From the NCBI RefSeq assembly GCF_002234675.1, contig NC_019867.2:1382001-1446000 (forward strand): a DNA stretch of 64,000 bases. Reading direction: 5' to 3'. Positions within the stretch are counted from its first letter, which is position 1. Each line of letters begins with the position of its first letter. The notes under the pieces were generated by a model. It searched no databases. It was not told the origin of the DNA and saw nothing but the letters and a program-made list of their open reading frames with translations. The position numbers were made by a program, and so were the translations under genes. Origin of the DNA: Oryzias latipes. Lineage: Eukaryota; Chordata; Actinopteri; Beloniformes; Adrianichthyidae. This document shows positions 28,931 to 39,333 of this stretch, piece by piece.

Positions 28931-31539
28931 TTAGTACAAAACATGAGGATTTTTTCGTCAAACCTCCGAAGCTTAGAAAACTAAAAACCACCAATCGTAT
29001 CAGAGAGCTGTAGTGGTGTCCCCCATAGAAAATGGTTTCTTCCGGCTCCAAGCAAATCGAGTCAATCCGGACGCCATTTCTTTGACACGGGCACCGCCAT
29101 GTTTGAGCCGGACAGACCATGTCAGTAAGCAGTGATTGATCCGAGTCTGTGTTTCTATGGCAACCGCTCTCTCCAATCACCACTTCGTACGTTAGATTTG
29201 GGGGCCAGTAAGCCCCACCTACTTTTATGAGGCATCTGGTCAGTTTATAGCTTGAGCTACAGAAAAAATATAAAATAAAAGATGTTTAAAAAAATTATCA
29301 GATCCAGAACGGTCCTCTGACCAATAGAGAGACGGAGTATCAGCTGTTTGTTTCTCTACAGACGTCTGTGGGATTATGGCTTCCTGGAGTCTGCCGGAAC
29401 GCCAGGGGGCGGGGCCACTCACTCCGATTCTCACACACAGTCGATAAGAAAAGCCCAAAAAAGGAAGGCGAGGAGGAGGAGTGGAAGTTCCAGAGCGGAG
29501 GAAGCAGAAATCATTTATGATCTGTAGTCAGCTGACTAATGTGTGTGTGGGGGAGGGGGGTCTTCTTTTACTACTTTAAACTCTGTCAGCAGTTTTTTCT
29601 TCTAGATTTGCTTTTCTATCTGCTTGTAGTTTTTCCTCATTTCTGAATGTGTTCTCCATCTTTGAATCTTCCTTTGTCCTAACAAAATTCTCTGAGGGCC
29701 TGAAAATAAAACCCAGTTGGAACTAAAAGCCACCATGATGACACTCCCACCGCCTGCACCGGAACAGGGAGCGACACGCTGAAAGGCCGGGAGCAGAGCC
29801 GGAAGTGAGCCGCTTTTGTCTCGGGTTCAATTCCAAAGGTGAGAAATTCCACAGCAGCCCCTCCCAGACGCACCGGGGACTTTTCTGGCTGAAACGGATC
29901 GGGGAGGGAATCAGGGCGTGTGCTGCTCAGAGGCCGATGCTCACCTGCACAGCTTTTCCTGACGGCTCCGTTCCAGGAATTCTGGCTGAGGGGGAAACTC
30001 TGCTCCGAGTCGGAGTTTCACCGGAAGAGTTACGCTGTGACGTGACCCTGAGGTCAAACCGCTGTGGGGGCCTCCATGATCCTGCTGAGACCAGATCTGG
30101 AAGAAGTGTGAACAGCCGGGCGTTAAATAAAGTTTATGAACCAAACTGCAAAAACTGGACTGAACAATAGATTTTTGTTGTTTATATAAGTCAAACAATT
30201 TTGTCTGCTGTTGTCTTATTTTGGTTTTCTACATTTGTTTTCACTTTTCCAAAATAGATTTCGACAAAAAGGACAACGCTGCAGACTTTTGTTTTCTTCT
30301 GAAATGTTCTTGATTATAAAGTTTTTTTCCTGGAAAATGATCCTTATTTCAGACTCCACCCGCCTTCATTACACTGCAAGGTTCATTTATTCAGTTCCAA
30401 ACAGGAACGTTTCAAAGGTTCTGGTCACATCCTGGCTCCTTAGACATTTCTGAACAGATTCAAGGATCTTTAATTGTTGGGGTGAAACTAAACGAGTCCC
30501 TCTGGTTCTGGGCCGGCCAATCACAGAGCAAATAAAAATATGATTAAAAAAACGGAGCTAGATGCCATAAAAGAGTAGAAAAGCAACACTATAAATATAA
30601 ACGGGTGTGTTGGTCCGTGGTTGTGGGTAAAGGGGGGTGAGGGGGTCAGCAGTCTTACAGCTTCCGGGTTGAAGCTGCTCCTTTAAGGTGGTGGTCCTGC
30701 TCTCTCTGGAGCATCGCTCTGATTGGTTAAAGTATTTGATCATTTTCACTGAGTCAGACGCGTCATTGCGCTTTTGCTGAGTCATGGAAATGGAAAAGTT
30801 TCTCATTTCTCTTCCTGTTTTGTGGCTTTACTAGGTTTGGATTTTTAGATGACCTCTTTGGGTTTTTTCTGAGATCAGATCCATTTTGCTGCCGTTACAA
30901 TGAAGATTTATTTTGATTTCTACATTAAACTGATGAGGACCTGGACTTTGGTTCTGACTCGGTCTTTGGCCACTTTCACACTGGAATATTTGGTCCAGTT
31001 TGAAAGGGAATGCTGAGCTTTTGCCTCTTCCTGGTTGAAGAAAGTGTCTTTCTTCTCATGTTCTCGTCTTTGTAGAAGACTGTCTTTGTCTTTTTCCGGG
31101 ACAGGAGTGTCTATTTGATCCTTTGTTCTTAGGCCTCTGCATGTTGGAGTCTAGAGCCGTGGCTTCAGAGGTTTTTATTTTCCTCCTCCAGGAGAATAGA
31201 GGAAGCTTTTGTCTCCTCGGCGTGGGCCTGCACGGACCTGCCTCGTCCAACCTGAATGTCCTGCAGCTGATCTCAACAGGATCATTTTGTCTTAGAAAAA
31301 CTGGGGCGGAGATTTAGCGACGGATGTTTTTCATTCAGCTGTTGAAACCGTTTGTTCCTTTAAACACAGTTTACGAGGTTTCATCCTGGAAGCGTCCTTA
31401 CAAAAAAAACAGGGACTTCTACAAGAAAAAGTCCAAGAGCAAAATCCAGATGACTTGTCCATTCGTGCAGGAAGTGAAGTACTGAACCATTAATGAATGT
31501 TTTCTGAAGATAATCATTTTGTTATTAAAAAGAATCTAT

Positions 31540-31830
31540 CGGATCAGAACCGGATACAAAAACTTTAAAACTGTAATATGAATTAGGGGGTGAGATTATA
31601 TAAATTCACTTCTTCCCGCTCCTTTTCAAGCAATAAATCAAACTTTACTAGATTTTAGTTACTGATCACTGTTTTTAATTAAGCAAAATGTGATTTAAGT
31701 GACTTTTGTTTGTTAAACTATGCATTTCAACATTTCTGTAATGAGTTTGATAAATATGTGTAAATTCTTTATTGCTTTGACTACAATGCTTGAGATAAAT
31801 CAATAAATCAAATCAATCAATCAATCACTG
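31540..31830 (+). mobile_element. LINE 3' end, + orientation, with (ATCA)n tail
   Basis: Shares CTTCTTCCCGCTCCTTTTCA, AATGAGTTTGATAAATATGT and TTTATTGCTTTGACTACAAT with the reverse-oriented copy at 34977-35290. Ends in the tail AATCAAATCAATCAATCAATC. Only the noncoding 3' region is present, as in 5'-truncated LINE copies. Confidence 0.75.
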
Positions 31831-32332
31831 CGCAGCACAGACAGAGTGGCGTGTAAATTCAGTCGCGTCTCTTCGTCACAGGACTTCCTCCTCCGCCCTG
31901 AAGCACGATGCAGATGCGAAAGTGTCCCTCCGGCGCTCAAATCAGCTGCAGATTGAAGCCGACAGGAAGTGCGGTATTAGTCAGGAGCAATTAAAACCTC
32001 AGGAATTCATGCAAACGCCATGAGGCTCAAACACGCCCTGGTCATGGAGGTCAAACACGATCAGACGGTGGAAGTCTGGGTGTGAAACACGTTTATGAGA
32101 GAAAACAGGGCAGCTGTGACAAAGAAGAAGAAAAAACAGAAAATAAGCAGGACTGCTGTCCAGCAGGCCTTTGAGGATGCACAGGTACAAACTCGCACAG
32201 GTGTGGTGGGAAATTCCTGAGTGGCAGTTCTGTGTTTGACCCAGATTAAAGGAAACAGTTTTCTAAAATCCTCTCATCAAACGTCTGACTGAAGCTGTGA
32301 AAGGAAAGAAAAGCTTTAAAACCTCAGGAACA

Positions 32333-32349
32333 CCCCCCCCCCCCCCCCC
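32333..32349 (+). repeat. Poly-C tract, 17 bases
   Basis: Seventeen consecutive C residues in intergenic DNA. Confidence 0.85.
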
Positions 32350-34325
32350 TCACAAAAACCAGAAGTTTATTTAGTAAAGTACACTTGAGTATAAGTATGG
32401 CAAGTATATACAGACCAAGTAAACAAACTGAATACTTCTTCAGACTGGAACGTTTCAGTTTGACTGCTTTCTGCTGCCTTCATATCGTGACTTTATTGTT
32501 GTTTCCATCATTCTGAACCTCACGGAGGAACAAGCTGAAACCAGAAAAACATGACAAAAGTGACACTTTTACTTCTTTTTTTTGGTTTTTCTCTCTTTCA
32601 AAATACAAATGTGCAGTTTTTGTCTTCCTGTTTCCCACAATTCAGAAGAATAAATCTGAAACCAAATGAACCTGAGACTTGTTTGTCCTTTTTTTTGGAT
32701 GAAAACGTTTAACTTTTGCGTCTTTTGTTGTGTTTCTGTTTGCAGTCATGAAGCCAGTCGCCCCGATGTGTGAATGTTTGTTTTATGGTCCTATCAGTGC
32801 TTCATTTGGATCTTCTGAGGATCAACAAGTGAAAAGGTTGTTGATCTGAATCTTTCTAAAATGTCGACTTCTCCAGCTTGTGGTCGACTGGAGCAGCTGA
32901 AGATCCGGTTCATGGAACTGAAAGTTAAAGTTGGACATTTTGAACTCAAAATAAATCAAAGGGTTAACTCTGTATTTTCCGTGTTGTTCCCCCTCCCTGT
33001 TGTTGACTCAGATGAGCATCTCTTGTGTGATCATCGCTCTGAGGACTTTCATCAGTGACGTGCTTTGACTTCCTGAACAGATCCAGCCGTTTGGACCAGA
33101 CCGGGTCTCTGCTGCTGACGCAGTTCTCCTTCGTCGCACACTAACGAGGATGTGAGGAAATCTGAGATTCAGCCGCTGTTGTGCAACAAACAAGCTTTTG
33201 AAGACTTGTGAAAACTTTTCTCACAACAAAAGAACCACAAAACTCCATAGGGTTAACCAAAGAGATGAGAAAAGTTTGGAAATAACAGAAGAAAAAGTCT
33301 CATTTCTTTAGGTGAGCATTTCCAAATTCACTGCAAGACGTGTTTTCAGATGATCTGGAGTGTTTTTTTTTTTACACGCAATAGTAATGGAAAGGGTTTC
33401 TTTCAATCGATCAGAACAAAAAACATCTTTTTGATCAACACAGAAACTAATTTAAAGAATCCTTCGGCTTTTCATCAGTAAAATAACTGCAATGACAGAT
33501 TTACTCAAAGTCTTGATGCTGAGCTTTAGTTCTACAGCTGGATCAACAAATATCCCTAAAAAAACATTTGACAAACTTTTATTTCCTTTAGACCAAATGG
33601 ATCATCTCACTAAATGTGAATATATGTTAAAAAAAAAATTTTTTATTGACGACAAGAGATGGAAAAAAAAGTTGTCCACTACAATTCCCAGAATCCCGTA
33701 CTTTAACATTTGGAGTCTTGAAAAGCCCCAAATGTCCTCTGCAGAAACCAAAAGGAGTCCATTCAATAATCTGCGGTGGTTGGAGATGTTCAGGTGTGGA
33801 AATGTCCTCTACAGGGGACACATTTGTGGTAGGCAGGAGGTAAAAGAACTTTAAGACGTGCCCCAGGATACCAATCAAATCCAGAATGCTCTTTTTTTAT
33901 CTTTAGAAAGAGTTTGCTATTAGCTCCATACATTTTTCTGCACTGGAAACCCTCCATCCCGTTGTTCCATTTGTGTCTCTCAAATATTCTGGAATAAGTG
34001 CTGCTGGAGGCACCCACGAACGATTGCATCGATCAGGTCATATGGCGTGCAAACACCTGCACCACAGACCATGCAGAAAGGTTTTCATTAGCATGAGCTG
34101 CAAAAGGCAAGAAAGTGTTCATGCAAATGTCAAATGTGATCCAAAATAAAGGCTGTTGCAGAATCCTGTTTTTGACTTTCCTTTTTCTAGATTCAAACCT
34201 TTTTCTCCCTTTACTGTTAAAGTTCCAATAATGGGATGACATCCCCAATCAAACTCTGAAATACCACTAAATAAAGTCTTGAAAGATTGAACAGTTTAAA
34301 TTCTCCTGATCACCAGAGAAATAGC

Positions 34326-34352
34326 GCGGTGGTGGCAGCATCATGCTGTGTG
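34326..34352 (+). mobile_element. Tc1-like transposon fragment
   Basis: GGTGGTGGCAGCATCATGCTGTG matches a well-known stretch of the fish Tc1-like transposase gene. Nothing else of the element is recognisable beside it. Confidence 0.5.
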
Positions 34353-34485
34353 TGTAGTTTGTTCATATTTAAACGAGTTTATGCATGTTGACAGTCTCCT
34401 GAAGTTTTGGGTCCCCCTTCACCGATACCTGACGACGCCTTGGTGTCGTTTAGGCAACATTTCCACCAGAAGATTGGTTTCTTCC

Positions 34486-35830
34486 TTAAAGTCCCACTCC
34501 GATCATCTTCTGATCTCTTCCCAAACCGGTCCCAGTCGTCTTTTCACGATGATGATGCCGCTGTTTTTAGCCAAAATTAAAGAAAAAAGGTGTTTTTTAG
34601 GACATAGTTTCTGCAGAGCGGCAGGAGTTTATCAGAAATTCACCTCTGAGTTGTGAACAGGACTGTTCCGCCCCTCTTTCCATCACCTATCTGCATAAAC
34701 TTTCACCCACTAGCTTACAGCCCCTCAGAACCCCAAGCTAGCATTAGCGGTGCAGCAAAAATGGCTGCAATATCAGATCCATCCATCCGTCCGTCCGTCC
34801 AGTTCTGATCCAGATTCCAGCTCAGACGAGGAAAACAAAGACGATCATGGATCTGTTGGTCTGCAGGTGGAGGATCAGAAAGGGCGGAGCAGGGAGACTT
34901 TAGCCCCGCCCAGAGTATTTCCTACGATCTTTTTCAAACTGCATTATTTTCGTCTGCTCCTGGTTCACAGCGATTTGATTTGATTTGATTGATCTTTTTC
35001 AAGCATTGTAGTCAAAGCAATAAAGAATATACACATATTTATCAAACTCATTACAGAAATGATGAAATGCATAGATTAAAAAGAAAGAAAGAAAAAAACA
35101 AAACAAAAACATCACTTAAATCACTTTGCTTAATTAAATACAGCCATAATTAACTAAAGTAAAGTAGAGTTTGATTTATTGCTTGAAAAGGAGCGGGAAG
35201 AAGTGAGATTATATAATCCCCCCCCCCGACTGCATTCATTCATTTGATAGTTTTACAGTGTTTTAAATCCGGTTCTGATCCGATTCTCTTCAAGTAACAA
35301 AATCCGGTGGCTATTAATGATTGATGATCTTCAGAAAACATTCTTTCATGATTTCAGTAAACGGTAACCATTATGTAATGATCATTGATTATCATTAGAA
35401 CACATGATCACAATAAACCAGTAATTATTGCTACACATTGCAGATCAAGAAAAGAGAATCAATAGTTATTGGTTGTAATTCAAACCTTTCAGTAATCATT
35501 AATGCACATTACACATTAATACTCATTGGTTGTAATTACAACAGCTTTGATTATTTCACCACAATCAAGTTCACACATGGATTTGAATTATTCAAACACC
35601 TGTTGATCCTTAAATCTTCTTATCTTCATATCCTGAAATCAGAGTTTCTTTCTACATTTTCTTGAATATTTGAATATTGTTTGAGCTCATTACTTAGACC
35701 GTTTAAAGAAGAAATACTCAGACATGCAGATTTTAAGCTGAATTTTCTTCATACATGTCCTCCGTCATCAGAAAAATGCTACAAGAATGTGTTAGAAACC
35801 CCAAAAACACTGTTTCCAACAGAGTGGAGC
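34486..35830 (+). repeat. Interspersed repeat family R1, copy 5, split by a LINE
   Basis: The left part (34486-34976) starts TTAAAGTCCCACTCCGATC and has the GCAGAGCGGCAGGAGTT and AGCCCCGCCCAGAGTATTT blocks up to GGTTCACAGCGATT. The right part resumes near 35700 with AGAAATACTCAGACATGCAG and ATCAGAAAAATGCTACAAG. The intervening DNA begins with a reverse LINE 3' end. Confidence 0.7.
34977..35695 (-). mobile_element. LINE 3' end, - orientation, inserted in R1 repeat
   Basis: Starts with TGATTTGATTTGATTGATC, the inverse of an (AATCA)n tail. Continues with the inverse of the 31.5-kb copy (CATTGTAGTCAAAGCAATAA, CATATTTATCAAACTCATTA, TTGCTTGAAAAGGAGCGGGA). The clear LINE match ends near 35290; the AT-rich remainder to 35695 is assigned only because R1 resumes there. 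Confidence 0.65.
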
Positions 35831-36261
35831 TTTAGGGAGGACTGGAGGACGTATCCAGGACATAATTCCAGGAAGGTCTTTTTTAGTTCAAACATCGTAA
35901 AAGATTGTTTTTCCAGGTTAAAGGAGAAATGTGACCAACGGTAAATTATAATCAACCATAAAAGAGTCATAACAGAGTTCACTGCTCTTTTAAAGGGTCT
36001 GAATTTTCAGTTTCTCTGCTTTGTTGACAGTGAAACCTTCCTCTCCTGACAGTTTATTGGGAATCATTTGTGATGATTCTCTGTTAACGTCTGTCCCAAA
36101 GAACTGACTGAAAGTGGTTCAAAGCCGGATCTTCTAATCCATGAAACCTGTCTGCAGTAAAAAAGCGTGAGTGTGAAGCTGCCTGCAGTGAAGCAACATG
36201 TGCAATTACAGCATTTCATCATCGCAGCGAGAGCGGCTGGTAGCCCGTCCCCGTCTGCGGA

Positions 36262-36268
36262 TATAAAA
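36262..36268 (+). promoter_or_regulatory. il1b: il1b TATA box
   Basis: TATAAAA lies 81 bases upstream of a GT donor (36344) and about 30 bases upstream of an AGGCAGGCAGAACC stretch, giving an inferred start of transcription near 36290. A C/EBP-like half site, TGTGCAAT, is at 36199-36206. No clear NF-kB site is seen in the 200 bases above the TATA box. Confidence 0.7.
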
Positions 36269-36289
36269 GGCTGCAGGTCAGCACAGGCA

Positions 36290-36343
36290 GGCAGAACCGC
36301 AGCACAGCTCACAGCAAGCACACAGCAACACAGGATCTGACAG
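36290..36343 (+). other. il1b: il1b noncoding exon 1 (inferred)
   Basis: The stretch between the TATA box and a GACAG/GTAACG donor contains no ATG and would be a 5' UTR exon. Its 5' end is inferred from TATA spacing only. Confidence 0.5.
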
Positions 36344-36411
36344 GTAACGGGACCTCTCTGCCTTCATCTGCAGGTTTGAGTCCGCAAAGAAGGTTGCTGT
36401 TGAAACTAAGA

Positions 36412-36673
36412 ATGTCTCTGTTTGCCGGCAGGTCTTTCTTTTCTCTGAACACCACGGAATCTGAGATGGCGTGCCACAAGAGCGACACGTACAGAATGAA
36501 GATGTCCCACGGCCTGCATTTGGAGATCTCGCATCATCCTCACTCGATGAGGAGCGTTGTCAATCTCATCATTGCCATTGACCGCCTGAAGGCCGGCAGG
36601 ATGGAGGAGGTGATGGGTACTGACTTCAGGGACGAGCACCTTCTCAGCGTCATGCTGGAGAGCATTTTGGAAG
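36412..36673 (+). CDS. il1b: il1b first coding exon (pro-region)
   Basis: Preceded by an acceptor at CATCTGCAG (ending 36373) or a closer one at GCCGGCAG (ending 36432). If the second is used, translation would begin at 36466. The exon ends SILE before GTACTC, phase 1. Confidence 0.8.
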
Positions 36674-37467
36674 GTACTCACGGCTTCTGAGGACGTTTTT
36701 TTGTCGACCCAAATCAAAAGTAGATGTGAGCCGGGAGAAACGGCAGCGACGACGACGACGACTAATCAGTTTGGTTTCTTCTCCTTTCAGAGCGACATGT
36801 TGCTGAGAGGTCTTCTGCTCCCAGCCAGTTCAGCAGAACCGGGGAGTATCAGTGCAGCGTGACGGACAAGCAGAAGAGGAGCTTGGTTCTGGTCAAGAAC
36901 AGCATGAAGCTGCTCGCCGTGATGCTGCAGGGAGGCAGCGACAGCCGCAAAGGTAAAAACCAACCTTCCTGCCTGAGATCTTTGGTTTCTCTGACCGCCG
37001 ATGCTGGTCACGAACATTAACCCTCAAATCTCTCCTCAGTCCAGCTGAACATGTCTACTTACCTTCACCGGGACCGCACGCCTGAGGCCAGGCCGGTGGC
37101 TCTGGGCATCAAGGACACCAAACTCTACCTGTCCTGCCACCAAGAAGGAGACAAACCAACTCTGTTTCTGGAGGTAAAGTTGTGGCTTCATATACGTCAA
37201 CTCTGCGGTTTCCTTTACGACTCTAACGCTGACGTTTTCGCTCCTCAGGAGGTGGAGGACAACAGCACCCTTTCCACAATTGGCCAGGAGAGCGAGAATG
37301 TGCGCTTCCTCTTCTACAAACAGGACACGGGTGGAAACCTCAGCACCCTGGCGTCCGCCCGCTTCCCCGGCTGGTACATCAGCACGGCGGCGATCGACAG
37401 TGAACCCGTGGAGATGTGCCAGGAGAGCGACAGCCGCTTCAGGACCTTCCACATCCGCCAGAGCTAA
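36412..37467 (+). CDS. il1b: il1b, interleukin-1 beta (spliced CDS, four coding exons)
   Basis: Encodes a secreted pro-inflammatory cytokine of the IL-1 family. Coding exons 36412-36673, 36791-36952, 37040-37173 and 37249-37467 join in frame (phases 1,1,0) to 258 aa. Features match teleost IL-1 beta precursors: MSHGLHLEISHHP and VVNLIIAIDRLK in the pro-region, then the beta-trefoil with SLVLVKNSMKLLAVMLQGG, QLNMSTYL, ARPVALGIKDTKLYLSC and VRFLFYK. The stretch SARFPGWYISTAAIDSEPV fits the IL-1 family signature except for its first residue. There is no signal peptide, as is usual for IL-1 beta. The start is uncertain: the ATG at 36412 gives MSLFAGRSFF, while a second ATG at 36466 gives MACHKSD. 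In other fish a Met precedes ESEM, and here that residue is Thr. The neighbouring ckap2l supports the identity. Confidence 0.95.
36791..36952 (+). CDS. il1b: il1b second coding exon
   Basis: The acceptor is CTTTCAG and the donor GTAAAA. The exon reads ERHVAERSSAPSQFSRTGEY then QCSVTDKQKRSLVLVKNSMK and ends GGSDSRK. It includes the first beta-strands of the trefoil. Confidence 0.92.
37040..37173 (+). CDS. il1b: il1b third coding exon
   Basis: The acceptor is CCTCAG and the donor GTAAAG. The exon reads VQLNMSTYLHRDRTPEARPV then ALGIKDTKLYLSCHQEGDKP and ends TLFLE, trefoil strands conserved in fish IL-1 beta. Confidence 0.93.
37249..37467 (+). CDS. il1b: il1b last coding exon
   Basis: The acceptor is CTCCTCAG. 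The exon begins EVEDNSTLSTIGQESENVRF, contains the family signature region FPGWYISTAAIDSEP, and ends RTFHIRQS with TAA at 37465-37467. Confidence 0.95.
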   Translation, partial: EVEDNSTLSTIGQESENVRFLFYKQDTGGNLSTLASARFPGWYISTAAIDSEPVEMCQESDSRFRTFHIRQS

Positions 37468-37770
37468 AGCCGCGGACGTCCTTCTGAGGCCGACGTTCGG
37501 CCATCTTCAGAATAAAAGTTTCTACTCCAGAACAAGCACAACCACTGTCTGTTGAAAAGACACGTGCACGTGCTTCCTGTATGTACCAAGTACAGAGAGA
37601 GGAAGGGTCCACGTGTTGACGTGGGCACATTTCACCACAAGGTGGTGTCAATGTACTGTCTTTGTCACTGACATGTTTTTGCTTTAAATTATTTATTTAT
37701 GTATTTATGAGAAATGTCTGTACTTTGTACTTGAATCTTGATCTTTCATTTTAATTTAAATAAAATATTA
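37468..37770 (+). promoter_or_regulatory. il1b: il1b 3' UTR with AU-rich element and two poly(A) signals
   Basis: A proximal AATAAA is at 37511-37516 and a distal AATAAA at 37759-37764. Between them, 37687-37712 carries overlapping ATTTA motifs (ATTATTTATTTATGTATTTATG), typical of unstable cytokine mRNAs. Use of the proximal site would remove the AU-rich element. Confidence 0.75.
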
Positions 37771-38344
37771 TTATTGTTCCCAATTTTCCAAGTCCTTATT
37801 TTGGAATCAGGACGCCTGAACAGAAACGAAGAAACTGCTCCGTTCAGTCCCACGTTCATCATTTCTGGCTTTGCCAAACAACCAGAGGATTTCTGTTTGG
37901 AAATCTTGATGGAAGACTTTTGCATTTTCTCCCTGAACCTGTGTGAGCACGGCTCTCCCGAAACCAAGTGAATTATGGGAAAGCACGAAATGGTTTTGCT
38001 GTCCTTGTTGCAGCTGTCCGGTCAAGGAAAACCCAGGTGCAGGAAGGAGTCGGCGACTCCAGAGGGTCAAAAGATTTACTTAAAAAAACACTCTAAGTGT
38101 GGCAAAAGGTCAAATAACATAAACTCAGCATGATACCAGAAGGAAATCACAAAAACCCAAGATGCATTGGTGCAGTGGGCGGAGCAGACACCTCCTTATG
38201 TCGAAGTCTTAATGAAAATATTCCAGGAAGCTGTGACCATCTCCAGGAGAACCCAGGAGAAGGCGGGGCATCCAGGAGAGGTCACAGCTTACCTGAACGA
38301 AACAACGACAATAACAAAATAACTCTGAAACTAAAACCTCCAGA

Positions 38345-38590
38345 CCGGATCCATAAATGGTGTCTACAGCACTTTACTACCTGCTTTGAAGGCCCAAAGC
38401 GCTTCACAGTCACCCATGAACACACTGATGGCAAACACTGGCGCCAACCTGTAACCACCAGGAGCAATGTGGGGTTCAGTGTTTTGCCCAAGGACACGTC
38501 AACACATGGGCACACCAGGGCAGGAACCAAACCGGACATCATCCGACCAGCCACTCTACCCCTGCACCACGGCCGCCACAGCTTTGCTTT
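38345..38590 (-). mobile_element. tRNA-derived SINE, reverse
   Basis: Read on the reverse strand it begins GTGGCGGCCGTGGTGCAGGG, continues with the B-box-like GGTTTGGTTCC, the family sequence TGTGTTGACGTGTCCTTGGG and AAAACACTGAACCCCACATT, and ends near TAAAGTGCTGTAGACACCAT. Same family as the fragment at 20.75 kb. Confidence 0.8.
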
Positions 38591-38694
38591 CTGCCAAGAC
38601 CAGTTATACAGTTATTAAACTCACTAAACTTTTAGACACTAATAAATAACACACCTGTAACAGTCCCACAGGGCTTGATGTTGGGTCTCCTCTT

Positions 38695-38950
38695 ATTGAG
38701 CGGCAGTAGCTCAGGTGGTTGAGCAGGCCGGCATCCGACCTTTCCAGCAACTGCCATTGTGTCCTTGGGCAAGACTCCAGCGTGGCCCCACTGGTGTGTG
38801 AATGTGTATGAATGTCCGGGTGGCGGGCAGCCACACCTCAGTCCGTCTGCCACAGCTGCCCTGGGGCAGACGGACTGAGCAGAGCAGCTGTGGCTAAGAG
38901 GAGCGACTGAACCATGAACATGACAGAGACTGTCAGATTCTGCTGCTGCT
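38695..38950 (+). mobile_element. Second tRNA-derived SINE-like repeat, forward
   Basis: Contains the tRNA-like head AGTAGCTCAGGTGGTTGAGC, then CCATTGTGTCCTTGGGCAAG, GTGTGTGAATGTGTATGAAT and GCAGCTGTGGCTAAG, an arrangement seen in fish SINEs. CAGTCCGTCTGCC and GGCAGACGGACTG form a short inverted repeat near 38840-38879. Confidence 0.7.
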
Positions 38951-39333
38951 ACTGGCTGTCTTAACACCTACAGATGTTAATTCAATGTTATTTATCAAAT
39001 CTCACTTTTACCATTTATCTGGAGATTAAAGGGTTTTGTCGTCACGAAATATTTAGACTTTGAAAAATTCATTAAAAAAATAATATAAAATACTTCTTCA
39101 TCACAGAAAACCTTTTTCCTTTTTGTACATTTTAGAATCTAAAGAACATTAATGTGTTACTGTTTTGCTTTTTAATTATTATTAATGTTTAATGTGAGTA
39201 TTATACAATAGTTTTGGAGCTGCTTTCTTTCCCCTGAAACTTGCAATAATTAAATATACAAGTAGATATGAACATTCTCGGTGATGAACAGTTGCAAATA
39301 TCCAAATTCACATCCAGATTCAATACAACAGCA

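Larger units (their letters stand above)
28246..36255. other. Intergenic region between cnnm4 and il1b
   Basis: No gene is supported. Repeats found are a SINE-like fragment (28670-28930), a diverged repeat around 29.0-29.2 kb (CTATGGCAACC), a LINE 3' end (31540-31830), a poly-C run (32333-32349), a Tc1-like fragment (34328-34350) and an R1 copy split by a LINE (34486-35830). An unrecognised decayed frame lies at 33790-34248 on the - strand. The stretches 29.3-31.5 and 32.35-33.45 kb show nothing recognisable. Confidence 0.55.
37771..39333. other. Intergenic region after il1b with SINEs
   Basis: No gene is supported. Two tRNA-derived SINE-type repeats (38345-38590 reverse, 38695-38950 forward) occupy the middle. 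The remainder is AT-rich unique-looking sequence. Confidence 0.55.

Noticed and set aside
29805..30170. 121-codon + strand frame in the cnnm4-il1b spacer
   Set aside because: No motif, no splice context, and opposed by a similar-length - strand frame.
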